From assembly GCA_947174085.1 (NCBI GenBank), contig CAMWHN010000003.1, positions 1 through 28,519 on the forward strand: a DNA stretch of 28,519 nucleotides, given 5' to 3'. The position numbers and the translations under genes are program-made. Positions 14,470-23,087 of the stretch are shown here, piece by piece. Numbering within the stretch: the stretch's first letter is position 1; the number at the start of each line of letters is the position of its first letter. A model generated the notes under the pieces. It was given only the letters and a program-made list of their open reading frames with translations, did no database searches and was not told the origin of the DNA. The stretch comes from an uncultured Ruminococcus sp. GTDB lineage: Bacteria > Bacillota > Clostridia > Oscillospirales > Ruminococcaceae.

Positions 14470-14825
14470 TATTTTTTAGGCAAATATTTTTTGTGTAATT
14501 CTTCGATTTCATGACTTGCAGAATTGGATTGTTTTGCAACAAATGCAAGAAATTTGCCATAAATCGCATTGTATCTTATAATACTATCTGAAATATTTGC
14601 AAAAATCTTATCCCCTGCATTATCACCAAATAATGTATTATACAAATTTCTGTGTGCTTTGCAGTAAGCACGGATATATGCAGAAGTTTTCAGTCCAACA
14701 GCTCCCGATTTGGGAATATCTTTTTTTAATTTGTCTAACGCTTTTTCATAGCGTTCAGCTGTGTCAGCGTCCGTAATATCCAATTCTAACTGTAGGTTAT
14801 TAATTTCCCAGATTGTTAATTCCAT
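14469..14825 (-). CDS. Tail assembly chaperone-like protein, 118 aa
   Basis: This small helical protein lies between the major tail protein and the Gp15-family gene, the position of lambda gpG. It begins with a beta stretch (ELTIWEINNLQLELDI) and continues with acidic/basic helices, ending KKYLPKK. GAGGAGG sits 7 bases before the ATG, which lies inside the end of the tail protein gene. The function is inferred from position and architecture. It likely coats the tape measure with its partner. Confidence 0.75.
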   Translation of the reverse strand: MELTIWEINNLQLELDITDADTAERYEKALDKLKKDIPKSGAVGLKTSAYIRAYCKAHRNLYNTLFGDNAGDKIFANISDSIIRYNAIYGKFLAFVAKQSNSASHEIEELHKKYLPKK

Positions 14826-15385
14826 GATGATTCCTCCTCATTCGTATATGCTACAGGATTTGCAACTGTTTCCGAAATAGAAACTGTTTGGAAATCGTCT
14901 GTTGTTGTTACTTCCACATCTGTCATTTCACCACGAGTTTTGAATGTGCCGGAATATGTCATGCAGTCGGTGGAATCGCCGTCTGAATCCGGAATCACAG
15001 CGTAATCTCGCAGTTTTCCTTTTGCTGTACAAGTAGAACCATTTTTTTCAACCGTTGTCATGTCAACCTGAATGACAGAACGCACCGCATCTTGTCCAAT
15101 CAGTTCATTTTCGTGAATTAAAATAATATCATCTAAAACTGGATTGCCAACATATCTGTCAAATGCGTAAGATGTAGAAGTTGCATATCCAATCACATCT
15201 GTACGTTCAAAGTCCTCATCCACATATTGACGACTATATTCTTTTGCACCTTTGCTCGTGGAAAGTGATGTAAACCCTTCCATTCTGGTATAGATGCTAT
15301 TTTCTTTTGTTTTATCAGGGACAAGATAAAAAGCCATTTTTCCAGTACGTCCCACTAATTTTGCATGATTTAAGTTCTTACCCAT
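14816..15385 (-). CDS. Major tail tube protein, 189 aa
   Basis: The protein begins MGKNLNHAKLVGRTGKMAFY and is beta-rich, with repeated Thr/Val strands and KEYSRQYVDEDFERTDV. It has the size and the place (between tail terminator and chaperones) of siphophage tail tube subunits. It would polymerise as stacked hexameric rings around the tape measure. The start overlaps the previous gene's end by 8 bases and the stop overlaps the chaperone start by 10. Confidence 0.85.
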   Translation of the reverse strand: MGKNLNHAKLVGRTGKMAFYLVPDKTKENSIYTRMEGFTSLSTSKGAKEYSRQYVDEDFERTDVIGYATSTSYAFDRYVGNPVLDDIILIHENELIGQDAVRSVIQVDMTTVEKNGSTCTAKGKLRDYAVIPDSDGDSTDCMTYSGTFKTRGEMTDVEVTTTDDFQTVSISETVANPVAYTNEEESSWN

Positions 15386-15812
15386 TAAAATATCTCCTGT
15401 CTTGATAATATAATAAATTTAGCTGTATCTGATACCGAGCCGTATTATCGCCAGTATCATAAGCATAGCCATTTGACAAAATTTCTATTTTAAAAGGCGT
15501 ACGATATTCGCCTAAATCAGGGAATATCCCACGCCAGTTATTTTTTTCCAGCCAGTCCGCAAATGCTTCATAAAAGCCTGAATTTTGCAAATTTTCCAAT
15601 ACTTTTTCACCATATTTTTCACGACTTGCAAACACAAATTGAAATTGTCGTTTGCTTCCGCCGTCCGTGTATTTCTGCACAATTGGCGGACAGGGTGTTG
15701 TGTCAATTGTATAGCTAACATCAGCTTCTAGTTTGTCAATACCCAGAATAATGCCGTTTTTTAATAATGGACAAGCTGAAATATATTCCCGAATTGCCTG
15801 TATAATTGTCAT
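15378..15812 (-). CDS. Tail terminator-like protein (minor capsid protein family), 144 aa
   Basis: MTIIQAIREYISACPLLKNG opens a protein with YTIDTTPCPPIVQKYTDGGS and FADWLEKNNWRGIFPDLG. These are seen in the small 'minor capsid' proteins of Clostridia phages that occupy the tail-terminator slot. It follows the HK97-gp10-like gene and precedes the tail tube gene. It probably caps the tail and joins it to the head. Assignment from motif memory and order. Confidence 0.75.
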   Translation of the reverse strand: MTIIQAIREYISACPLLKNGIILGIDKLEADVSYTIDTTPCPPIVQKYTDGGSKRQFQFVFASREKYGEKVLENLQNSGFYEAFADWLEKNNWRGIFPDLGEYRTPFKIEILSNGYAYDTGDNTARYQIQLNLLYYQDRRYFNG

Positions 15813-15815
15813 AAT

Positions 15816-16145
15816 TTACTCTCCATTTGCAATTTTCTGTGCGTTCTTCAAAATTAATTTTCTGTAATCATTCCATGCACGCAATGCCCACTGTTTGCCA
15901 CGCAAGCCATTTGATTTGCCGTAAAGCCATTGCTTTTTGACATAGGGCGTTTTCCAGACAAGCTTGCCCTGTTCCGTTACAGAATGTGAAATACCAGAAT
16001 CACGCATCATACCCGTATCAAATGGAATATAGGCATCACATTTTTTGAGCAACTCATTTGAAATATAAGTCACAGCTTTGGCTTTTAGTTCTGGGGATTT
16101 GGCTTTTAATTTATCCAATTTTGCATTGATTTTGATTGTCATCAT
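15816..16145 (-). CDS. Head-tail joining protein (minor capsid 2 type), 109 aa
   Basis: I choose ATG 16145 (MMTIKINAKLDKLKAK) because it overlaps the stop of the preceding gene (ATGA) and AGAGGTG lies about 10 bases upstream. A longer frame reaches 16259 but would lie entirely inside the upstream gene. The motif IPFDTGMMRDSGISH, then PYVKKQWLYGKSNG, is typical of gp10-like or minor-capsid-2 proteins at the connector. It is lysine-rich with no membrane segment. Role: completes the neck between head and tail. Confidence 0.8.
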   Translation of the reverse strand: MMTIKINAKLDKLKAKSPELKAKAVTYISNELLKKCDAYIPFDTGMMRDSGISHSVTEQGKLVWKTPYVKKQWLYGKSNGLRGKQWALRAWNDYRKLILKNAQKIANGE

Positions 16146-16477
16146 ACTGCCGTCACCTCTAAATGCTGTACAGCTGACGAACCATAACGGAAATCTGCTA
16201 CATACATAATTGTTCGTGTACCTGTTTCCGGCGGTTCTGCACTGTTGCACATTCCACAAACTAGCAAATCATTTACTTTTGGAATATATCCAGACAAAGA
16301 AGTTTCAGGAATGATACAAAGCACATAATCACTTTGTTTCATAGCTTTATCAGCTGTAAATTGCCCTTTTTTATCTTCCCAGTAAATTTTTGAAATAAAA
16401 TGCTTTACATATTGTTCCATGCGATTTTCGCCAATCGTTTTTTCATAAACCGTACATCCGATTTGATTGGTAAACAT
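16142..16477 (-). CDS. Head-tail connector (minor capsid 1/stopper type), 111 aa
   Basis: The product contains the KNDLL-like turn KVNDLLVCG and a beta-rich C-terminus. This is as in small stopper proteins that follow the adaptor gene in SPP1-like phages; the similarity to the minor capsid protein 1 family is from memory. It starts right after the adaptor gene's stop. It likely plugs the portal channel after packaging and offers the tail docking surface. Confidence 0.75.
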   Translation of the reverse strand: MFTNQIGCTVYEKTIGENRMEQYVKHFISKIYWEDKKGQFTADKAMKQSDYVLCIIPETSLSGYIPKVNDLLVCGMCNSAEPPETGTRTIMYVADFRYGSSAVQHLEVTAV

Positions 16478-16888
16478 TTAATCAACTCCCCTGTAAAGCA
16501 AGCCTGTTCTGCCCAAATATTTCATTGCAATGCGATACAAATAATCCTGTAATCCAGCAGAATTGCCATTTAATAACGCAGAAATCGTATCAGAAATACT
16601 TGCATAACTAACGCTGTAAGCTCCAATTGTTTCTTGTGTTTTTGGCTTTCCTGCACTGTCTGAATCTAAATTATCACGAAAAAATAAATAAATTGCCTCA
16701 GCAATCGCACAGCAACATTTTTTCACGAGTGTTTCATATTCATCAGGAATTTTCAAGCACAGTCTGCCAAATGTTATCATGTCCAGATATTCAGAAGCAC
16801 GTTCCGAAAGCTGTCGAAACATGCCTGCATCTGTAATCATTGTGCCAATGAAAAAATCTTGATAATAGGGAAAATCTGCGTATGCCAT
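16478..16888 (-). CDS. Head-tail adaptor protein (gp6/gp15-like), 136 aa
   Basis: The mainly helical protein (MITDAGMFRQLSERASEYLD; KCCCAIAEAIYLFFRDN) directly follows the major capsid gene, the usual place of the ring that attaches under the portal. Helical adaptors of HK97 gp6 and SPP1 gp15 type share this size and the early YxD/YLD segment. The start overlaps the capsid stop (TAATG). The run of three Cys at about 59-61 is unusual but not diagnostic. Confidence 0.78.
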   Translation of the reverse strand: MAYADFPYYQDFFIGTMITDAGMFRQLSERASEYLDMITFGRLCLKIPDEYETLVKKCCCAIAEAIYLFFRDNLDSDSAGKPKTQETIGAYSVSYASISDTISALLNGNSAGLQDYLYRIAMKYLGRTGLLYRGVD

Positions 16889-17745
16889 TAAGCTTCTATC
16901 CTTTTGACGTAAACCGTTTGTGGTTTAGAAATACCAATGCCGTAAATTTTTCTGCCTTGCACAGCAGAAGCACCAATATAGTCATTTGTCAAATTTTTAA
17001 TGCCAACAGGCACAGACCATTCCTGCACTCTGTGACACCAGTTCGGATGACCGCAAATAAATTCTGTTGTTGTTTTCTTGTCTGTTACAACTGTTGTATC
17101 TTCAAACATGGTGTTATTGGATTCAAATACGTTATAGCCTGCAATTCTGCCAACAACACCACTTTGAACCAATTCTTGTGACAAATCGCCCTGCTTAATG
17201 AATCTGTCATCTGTCAGCAAAACTTCCATAAATTCAGGAGAGGCAATTAACCAACGTTTGCCGTCATTCGGCACACCTAAACGGCTCTGCGTACGTTTTG
17301 CGGCAAGCACTGCCTTGTATGCAGTATTTTCCGTCACAGCTGTTTTTGTTGTTGCTACTGTGATTCCGTCTGTTTGTTCTAAAGCTCGAATTGACTTAGT
17401 ATCAATAGACAACGCAAGGGAATAGCCTGCACTGTCCAGACGTTCAGCCGTGATTCCGTCTGGAACACTTGCCGCATCAAAGCCGTCAATTAATTCATTC
17501 ACTGCTTCGTCAATGTCAATATTCAGGTTAAAATAAGAAGTTGACCCCTGTGAAATTGACGCACCTGTCTGCTTATTGTAGGTTTTGACTTCTACTTCTG
17601 TATCACGCACTGGAACTTTTACTTTTCCTGCCTTTGGGTCTCCCTCATAACGATTATTAAAAATTAAATTATCTTTGGTGACAAGTGTCACTCTAAGCTT
17701 TTCATCCACCAAAGAAGAATATCTTTCTTGTGCAATATGTGGCAT
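16888..17745 (-). CDS. Major capsid protein, 285 aa
   Basis: MPHIAQERYSSLVDEKLRVT, then KVKVPVRDTEVEVKTYNKQTG and a helix/strand pattern ending with GRKIYGIGISKPQTVYVKRI, is a phage coat protein of HK97 fold. It follows the scaffold gene by 15 bases and precedes the adaptor. The copy most similar in my memory is the coat protein of Clostridia prophages that carry GP20-type scaffolds. It forms the icosahedral shell. No separate protease is seen, so maturation cleavage is not indicated. Confidence 0.88.
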   Translation of the reverse strand: MPHIAQERYSSLVDEKLRVTLVTKDNLIFNNRYEGDPKAGKVKVPVRDTEVEVKTYNKQTGASISQGSTSYFNLNIDIDEAVNELIDGFDAASVPDGITAERLDSAGYSLALSIDTKSIRALEQTDGITVATTKTAVTENTAYKAVLAAKRTQSRLGVPNDGKRWLIASPEFMEVLLTDDRFIKQGDLSQELVQSGVVGRIAGYNVFESNNTMFEDTTVVTDKKTTTEFICGHPNWCHRVQEWSVPVGIKNLTNDYIGASAVQGRKIYGIGISKPQTVYVKRIEA

Positions 17746-17760
17746 AATTATCTACCTCCA

Positions 17761-18261
17761 TTATTTCTTTAAATTTGGATTCATTTCATAAAATGCATTC
17801 TCTACACCACTCATAGCAACAGGTGCATTGCCTGAAGTAGATGCGGCGACACGTTCTAATGGATTTGGTGCAAAAGCATCTGCATGACTTTCACGGAATG
17901 CTTGCACTACATCATCACCGCCAATCAGCTTATCATTTTCAAACTGCAACTTTTTTTCAATCAGCAAATTTAAAACATACTGCTCATAAATATCATCTTT
18001 TAAATGCAGTCCTTTGACGTATTGCTGGAGCTTGGTGCGGTGTTCAAATGCTTTGCGGTCATTCTCCGCCTGCTCGGCTTTCTGTTTCCAATCTTCCGCT
18101 GATTTCTTGATACTCTCAATGTCCATGCTTTCAAAGCTTTGAATTATCTTGTTGGCATCATTCAGCTGATTCTGCAAAGCAAGATATTCTGCTTCGCTGT
18201 AAGTTTTTTCTGGCTTAGGTTCAGCCTGCTGATTTTCTGGACTTTTGATTTCTTCTGCCAT
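17761..18261 (-). CDS. Scaffold protein, phage GP20-like, 166 aa
   Basis: The acidic N-terminal region (EEIKSPENQQAEPKPEKTYS) is followed by a coiled coil at about 20-85. A C-terminal domain then carries HLKDDIYEQYVLNLL and DDVVQAFRESHADAF, and it ends NPNLKK. This is the layout of GP20-type scaffolds, which guide capsid assembly and are then released. It sits 15 bases before the major capsid gene. A terminator-like hairpin (18296-18331) lies between it and the upstream 62-residue gene, so its mRNA level may be set separately. Confidence 0.88.
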   Translation of the reverse strand: MAEEIKSPENQQAEPKPEKTYSEAEYLALQNQLNDANKIIQSFESMDIESIKKSAEDWKQKAEQAENDRKAFEHRTKLQQYVKGLHLKDDIYEQYVLNLLIEKKLQFENDKLIGGDDVVQAFRESHADAFAPNPLERVAASTSGNAPVAMSGVENAFYEMNPNLKK

Positions 18262-18295
18262 TGAAATTTACCTCCATTTTCTTTATTTTGGGTAT

Positions 18296-18331
18296 AAAAA
18301 TAGCACTGTCGTTCTTGACAATGCTATTTTT
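18296..18331 (-). terminator. Intra-operon terminator or attenuator before the scaffold gene
   Basis: AAAAATAGCA (18296-18305) pairs with TGCTATTTTT (18322-18331). The stem continues with four more pairs after one mismatch and closes on a 6-base loop. On the minus strand it reads as a stem followed by ATTTTTAT, a proper intrinsic terminator, and it overlaps the stop codon of the 62-residue gene. RNA motifs have been described upstream of GP20 genes in Clostridia phages; whether this is one is untested. Confidence 0.75.
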
Positions 18332-18518
18332 ATGTGATTTCTATAGATTTGATTGCACTACAATTGTACAGATATACTTTGTTCTTAGTTTCTACCAGCA
18401 AAAAATTATCTGAAATTCCAAATTTTTCATAATCTGTAGCTTTGAATACAATCGTTCTGTTATATTCAAAGAACGTAATTATAATTTCTGGCTTGGAAGT
18501 TTCTTCAAATTTATTCAT
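18330..18518 (-). CDS. Small protein between MuF-like and scaffold genes, 62 aa
   Basis: The ATG has AAAGGAG 8 bases upstream. The product alternates beta-strand-like stretches (EIIITFFEYNRTIVFKATDY; KVYLYNCSAIKSIEI) and may be a small barrel. Similar small genes lie here in related prophages. It is bounded on the downstream side by its own terminator-like hairpin, so it could be a moron-like insert or a capsid accessory protein. No known family is recognised. Confidence 0.65.
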   Translation of the reverse strand: MNKFEETSKPEIIITFFEYNRTIVFKATDYEKFGISDNFLLVETKNKVYLYNCSAIKSIEIT

Positions 18519-18553
18519 TCTAAAACTCCTTTCAAGTTATAAAAATAAGGCTA

Positions 18554-19771
18554 TCAGCCTTTATTTGCTTTTTTATTTGCCCAAACTGCTTTCTGTGCTT
18601 GACTGCGAACAAATCCGTCAACTTGCGTACGGAATGTATCGTTACCCCGTCCTATCTGCTTGCAAAATTCTCTCAATTGCTTTTCAGCTGATTTTAATTT
18701 TACAGCGTTTTTAGAATAATCTGCTTGCATTTCTGATTTAGTAACATCATCAGGAGCATTCTCCAAAGCCGTCTGTGATGCAACAACCTGACGTTTTAAA
18801 GCCCTGATTTTGCGTTCTTTTGCCCTCTGCATTTGAGAAATTTCATATTCAGAATACATCTTACCATTATATTCGATATTCTTTGCATCCAGTTCAGCAA
18901 GCTGTTCTTTTGTGTAATTTGGAATAGAATAACCCACATAATACGGATGCCAATTGTGCCGACAATTCCATCCTTTGAATCCTGCACCAGTCTGATAACC
19001 AATTTGTTCCAGTGAAAATACATGCAAGCCATCAATTGTTTTTCCTACATCTTTTCCAGTTAAGCTAACAAGTTGCCCTTGCCATACAGCATGTTCTGGA
19101 CGTGAACCAGAATGTGCAGTCAACTCCATCAGATAGCAATCAGCCTGTTTTGCACGTTCCATAGCAACCATTGCAGAAGTCTGCCCAACACCAGTTAAGA
19201 CAGCACGCCTTACAGCAACGTCAAATCTATCAGTGTGTCCAGACGGATATTTCACTGTAGCACCAATATCAGCAAAGGATTTCACAGCCTGCCTGATTGC
19301 TTGCTGATAGCTGAACGCTCCAGAACTAACTTGCATATATGCCCTATCACAAGCTGAAATAAATGCTGTTTGTGTCATGTTAGCAGTTGTATTCACTAAA
19401 TTTCGCATAATTTGCAATGTTTTCTTGTAGCCAGCTTCTAAAATTCGCCTCATACCTAAATCTTGGAAAATAGCAATTGGTACAGCTCCTGCTTGGGTAT
19501 GTACTTGATTGTCAATTTCAACAGTTTGCACACCTGCATCTTCAAATAAAGCTTTGACATGCTGTTTTGTAGCGGTTGTCCGTTCTGCAATCAAATTTAA
19601 AATATCTTCATACAGCAAGCCAGCTAACTGTAAAATTTCAGCCTCATATTTCGTAGATTCTGAAACTTTGCCCATTTTCAGCATTCGCTTTGTCATGGAA
19701 GAAATAATGTCATCTTCCAATTGCTGATATAACGTTAGAATTTGACTAACATTAGGTTCATAATCACGCAT
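18554..19771 (-). CDS. Minor capsid protein 2/MuF-like head protein, 405 aa
   Basis: The core AHSGSRPEHAVWQGQ (219-233) and GFKGWNCRHNWHPYY (264-278) are hallmarks of the phage minor capsid protein 2 family, MuF-like proteins packaged with the portal. The N-terminal about 200 residues are helical. The C-terminal 90 are a Lys/Gln-rich coiled coil without a toxin-like domain. Its ATG overlaps the portal stop (TAATG). Such proteins act in head assembly and may be ejected with DNA. Confidence 0.88.
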   Translation of the reverse strand: MRDYEPNVSQILTLYQQLEDDIISSMTKRMLKMGKVSESTKYEAEILQLAGLLYEDILNLIAERTTATKQHVKALFEDAGVQTVEIDNQVHTQAGAVPIAIFQDLGMRRILEAGYKKTLQIMRNLVNTTANMTQTAFISACDRAYMQVSSGAFSYQQAIRQAVKSFADIGATVKYPSGHTDRFDVAVRRAVLTGVGQTSAMVAMERAKQADCYLMELTAHSGSRPEHAVWQGQLVSLTGKDVGKTIDGLHVFSLEQIGYQTGAGFKGWNCRHNWHPYYVGYSIPNYTKEQLAELDAKNIEYNGKMYSEYEISQMQRAKERKIRALKRQVVASQTALENAPDDVTKSEMQADYSKNAVKLKSAEKQLREFCKQIGRGNDTFRTQVDGFVRSQAQKAVWANKKANKG

Positions 19772-21108
19772 TAAGTATCACCATCAAACAGACCGCCATC
19801 ATTGGACAAGTCAGGAAGATAGGCGATTGCTTCTTCTTCTGAACAGCCGAAATACCATGCAAGTAATTTTTCAGGCTTTAAAATCCCAGAAGTCACAAGC
19901 TGTAAACGGCGATTAAATTCTTTGTCCGTATCTTCCAGAACCCCATCACCAAATGTACAAGTTAGTTTTGCTTGCTGATTACTATTTTCATAATAATTAT
20001 AATAATATTGCATGCCATAAACTAATTGTTCTAAAGCTGTTTGCAGACTCGCTTGAATATCCTGTATTCTTGCGAAACTTCGTTGTTTACTAGCTTTAAT
20101 TTCTTCGGCGGTTTTCTCTACATCAGAAACTTCAGACAGCGTGCCATAAGATAAACCAACTGCATTCTCAATTCTTCTTAGAATTTGATTAAAAGCATTA
20201 AAATAGGAAACATCACGAATTTCAGGCGAAAATGTATTGAAAATAGACCCACCATCAGGTGCTTTTTCATAACTTCTGAACATACGCTCACGCCCTTTTG
20301 GTAGAACAGGTTTGCCATCACGATAACGGAATAAATCTTCGCTTGCGTCAATGGCACGTTCAGAGCTTTCTAGCTCCCAAAGAATACGCTCCCAATGAAC
20401 ATCAGCGTCACGAATAAAATCAATGGCATCTGCATAAGCAGAAATTCCCAAAGGTGAAGTGATGTCAATATTATTCGCATCAGGCATTTGAAAAACGGCA
20501 AATAAGGGCTTTTGCACTCGTTCAAAAGTCTTTTCTGGTAGAATATCTGCCCATGCTTCCACTTCTGCTAGACTGCATTCTGTTCCCAAATCAACTGAAT
20601 TTGTAGAGCGAAAACAGCAGTTTGTAATCCTATGTGTCATGGTTTGATGATTGTATTTGTGAAGTTCTATGCGTGTGTAGCAATATTTTCCAATTATTAA
20701 GGTTTGCGGGCAAGCAACCGCATCACAAGCATCATTGGTGAAATTTACTGGCAAATACTGATTTTGTGTGACAATATCCACATGCACACCACTAGTCGTC
20801 CAATAAGGTTTGAATAATAATCCACCAATAGCAACACCAAAATCTAGCTTACGCCGTAGCATGGGAAACATAGCTTGAAAATCAAAATCTGTCTGGGCAT
20901 TATTTACAGTAGCTGTAAATTCCGTGAGAATCAGACGTTTTAATTCTTTCGCTATCATTGAGGGAATGCGTAGTGCTCTAACTCTATTTTTTTGCCATTC
21001 ACCCTGATTTAAATACAAATCTTCCCACTGTTCCAAAGCCTGTTGCATAGTTGCACTGACAATGCAAGGAACTTGCATTGCCGTTGCAATCAGATTGGCA
21101 TCTATCAT
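19771..21108 (-). CDS. Portal protein (SPP1 gp6-like), 445 aa
   Basis: Size, place after the large terminase and the pattern FNQILRRIENAVGLSYGTLSEVSDVEKTAEEIKASKQRSFARIQDI match the SPP1-type portal family (Phage_prot_Gp6). The channel and crown helices would lie in this C-terminal third. Its ATG overlaps the terminase stop (ATGA). Twelve copies form the ring through which DNA is packed and leaves. It docks the terminase during packaging and the adaptor afterwards. Confidence 0.92.
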   Translation of the reverse strand: MIDANLIATAMQVPCIVSATMQQALEQWEDLYLNQGEWQKNRVRALRIPSMIAKELKRLILTEFTATVNNAQTDFDFQAMFPMLRRKLDFGVAIGGLLFKPYWTTSGVHVDIVTQNQYLPVNFTNDACDAVACPQTLIIGKYCYTRIELHKYNHQTMTHRITNCCFRSTNSVDLGTECSLAEVEAWADILPEKTFERVQKPLFAVFQMPDANNIDITSPLGISAYADAIDFIRDADVHWERILWELESSERAIDASEDLFRYRDGKPVLPKGRERMFRSYEKAPDGGSIFNTFSPEIRDVSYFNAFNQILRRIENAVGLSYGTLSEVSDVEKTAEEIKASKQRSFARIQDIQASLQTALEQLVYGMQYYYNYYENSNQQAKLTCTFGDGVLEDTDKEFNRRLQLVTSGILKPEKLLAWYFGCSEEEAIAYLPDLSNDGGLFDGDT

Positions 21109-22364
21109 ATTTTTTCACCTCGCCTGATTTGTTTCAGCGTTCGCCACATGACAGTACGCACAAAGTATCGCATATCGTCCATAGCATGGTCATTTTCTTT
21201 AATAACTTTATCACCCTGTGTTTTATCATCCCAACGATATAAGCCAAACTCCCGAATAATATCTTTACAAGATTTGTCAAACTGTAAATAGCCCAAATGG
21301 AGCAATGTTGCCGTGTCACGAATACCATCCAAAACAGAATTATCTGCTTTATATACACGAAATTTTCTATGCCTGTAAATACACTCAATAAAGCTTGCGG
21401 CAGACGGGTCAACCACAATATATCGTATTTTATCAGCCAAATCACCTGCAAGCCATTCTAATTCTGCATAATGTTCCTCGTCTGTTCTGGAATGCCCTTT
21501 TTTTCTGCTATCATAATAACTCTCACGAATCCTGATAGCATGTCCATTCTGTTTCAAACACCAAAGTCCCATAGAAGTCGGATTTTTCGTGCCGTAGTCA
21601 ATGGAGATATAATATTCATCGCTGTTTTCAGGGATGTAATTTTCTATCACATGCTTTTCTTTAGAAAATTCGGCATAAACAATGCCCTCTGCCAGCACCC
21701 ATAAACCTTTGATATATCTATCATAGAACACGCCTGAATATAGCATTTTTGTTCTATCAATCTTTTCAGGTGTCATCATTGGGTTATCCTGCATATCAAA
21801 ATGAATATGCAAAATATTAGATTTATTATTATCTGCTTTTTGAATCCATTGCTTGTAGAACCAGTGTTCGGGCGAATCTGGATTACAATTAAACCAAAGT
21901 TTCGCATTGCCAATTGACAAAGTTCTTGCAATCGCCTGATTCACAAAGCTTTCTGGCTGTAATGCGACTTCATCGAACAGCACACCAGCTAGCGTAATGC
22001 CCTGTACAAGCTTATAACTTGATTCGTCCTTGCCACCGAAAATATAGAAATAATTTTCATGACCGCCACCGGAAATCGTTAAAATATGCTTACTACCGAT
22101 ATATTTTAACTTGTAATAATACGTGATATCTGTCATTTGCTGAATGGTCATTAAAATATTTCTCTCAGTTGCCTGCACAGTATTTCCACAAAAAGCGAAA
22201 TTTTGTTTATGGAAGCATTTCATAGCCCAGTGAACAAAACTGCATGACATAGCAGCAGTTTTTCCAGAACGCACAGAACCGTCACAGATTAAAGCATAGC
22301 TATCAGGCTGATAACACCATTTAAATACTTGCTTTTGTTTTTTAGATAATTTCTGAAAAATCAT
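21105..22364 (-). CDS. Terminase large subunit, 419 aa
   Basis: The ATPase domain has an SF2-like Walker A GSVRSGKT (29-36) and Walker B VLFDE (128-132). The RNase H-like nuclease domain has SIDYGTKNP (Asp256), VVDPSAASF (Asp319) and ENDHAMDDMRY (Asp392/396/397). All key residues are present, so an active PBSX/Terminase_3-type motor is expected. It cuts and pumps the genome into proheads with the small subunit. An unusually large gap of about 220 bases separates it from terS and contains the segment that recurs at 374-446. Confidence 0.96.
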   Translation of the reverse strand: MIFQKLSKKQKQVFKWCYQPDSYALICDGSVRSGKTAAMSCSFVHWAMKCFHKQNFAFCGNTVQATERNILMTIQQMTDITYYYKLKYIGSKHILTISGGGHENYFYIFGGKDESSYKLVQGITLAGVLFDEVALQPESFVNQAIARTLSIGNAKLWFNCNPDSPEHWFYKQWIQKADNNKSNILHIHFDMQDNPMMTPEKIDRTKMLYSGVFYDRYIKGLWVLAEGIVYAEFSKEKHVIENYIPENSDEYYISIDYGTKNPTSMGLWCLKQNGHAIRIRESYYDSRKKGHSRTDEEHYAELEWLAGDLADKIRYIVVDPSAASFIECIYRHRKFRVYKADNSVLDGIRDTATLLHLGYLQFDKSCKDIIREFGLYRWDDKTQGDKVIKENDHAMDDMRYFVRTVMWRTLKQIRRGEKI

Positions 22365-22439
22365 GATTTCACCTCTTGGAATAATCTAGTATTAAAACAA
22401 AGATTGGAACATTTGTTTTTATTTTTTGAGTCCATTGTG

Positions 22440-22509
22440 TTTCAAAATATATGTCAATAGAAAATTTCAGGTTATATGAAATACTAATCAAAAAATTTAT
22501 GGGGTGTAC
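22440..22509 (-). repeat. terS-terL intergenic segment, phage copy
   Basis: Reverse-complemented, 22440-22498 matches 388-446 at 56 of 59 positions, and the GTACACCCC stretch beyond continues the match loosely. It contains TTGACA on the minus strand (22457-22452) but no good -10, so a terL promoter is possible yet weak. Its position beside the terminase genes also suits a cos or pac site. The gap 22365-22585 holds no convincing gene. Confidence 0.75.
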
Positions 22510-22585
22510 CCTCTTAACATATCCTATCTATAACCTCTTTTTATTCAATTAAAAAAATTATAAATATATAATATTTAGTAAATGA

Positions 22586-22957
22586 TTAATTGTTTTCATC
22601 TAGTGCTTTTAGCAATGCTGGTAACTCTTGTTCGCCAGATGTACCAGATTGCATTGCCTGTTCTTTGAGTTTCAGCTCACGCTTTTTGAGAGCCAGCTCC
22701 ATCTGCTTTGGTGATTCTCCAGATAGTTCAATCAGTAACTCTAATGCCTTTAAATCGCTATTCAGTGACCTATCTATCAGCATTGTAATGATTTCTTCAA
22801 ATAGTTCAGGGTGTTCTCTTAAACGCTTTTTAGTTGCACTTCGGAAACCTCTTGAAACACCAGAGGCTTTGCCACCCTTTGCTCCATTTATTCTTGTTGC
22901 TTCCTCACCGCTTCGGAATTGTGTTGCTTTTCCTTTTCTCAAATTCTCATCATTCAA
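22586..22957 (-). CDS. Terminase small subunit, 123 aa
   Basis: A basic N-terminus (NLRKGKATQFRSGEEATRIN, then GAKGGKASGVSRGFRS) suits DNA binding. Helical oligomerisation stretches follow, and a C-terminus with LPALLKALDENN probably contacts the large subunit. It sits just upstream of the large terminase gene. It recognises the packaging site on the phage concatemer. A terminator-like hairpin ends only about 28 bases before its start, so expression may depend on read-through or a very short promoter region. Confidence 0.82.
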   Translation of the reverse strand: MNDENLRKGKATQFRSGEEATRINGAKGGKASGVSRGFRSATKKRLREHPELFEEIITMLIDRSLNSDLKALELLIELSGESPKQMELALKKRELKLKEQAMQSGTSGEQELPALLKALDENN

Positions 22958-22984
22958 ATATCATCACCCCAGTACAAAAAGATA

Positions 22985-23014
22985 ACACAAAAGCACCAGA
23001 TTTTCATCTGATGC
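22985..23014 (-). terminator. Terminator between late regulator and terS
   Basis: On the minus strand GCATCAGAT and ATCTGGTGC form a 9-bp stem (one G-U pair) closed by a GAAA tetraloop (23014-22993) and followed by TTTTGTGTT. It is a textbook intrinsic terminator lying between the regulator gene and the first packaging gene. Confidence 0.8.
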
Positions 23015-23087
23015 CTGTGTATAAAAAGAGTTTTCATGCATATCAATTCCAATGCTCTATGCTATCATTATATCACATTCTAACCGC

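Noticed and set aside
14440..14500. Possible -1 frameshift fusing the two tail chaperone genes at CCTAAAAAATAATG
   Set aside because: The frames fit a -1 shift, but the heptamer is not a good slippery site (T AAA AAA), and the TAATG overlap explains coupled translation.
16146..16259. Longer start for the minor capsid 2-type protein
   Set aside because: The extension lies wholly within the upstream connector gene and has poor composition; the ATGA-coupled ATG at 16145 is better.
22590..22985. 131-codon plus-strand frame opposite the small terminase gene
   Set aside because: No Shine-Dalgarno sequence or family match; the terS product is convincing and in the operon's direction.
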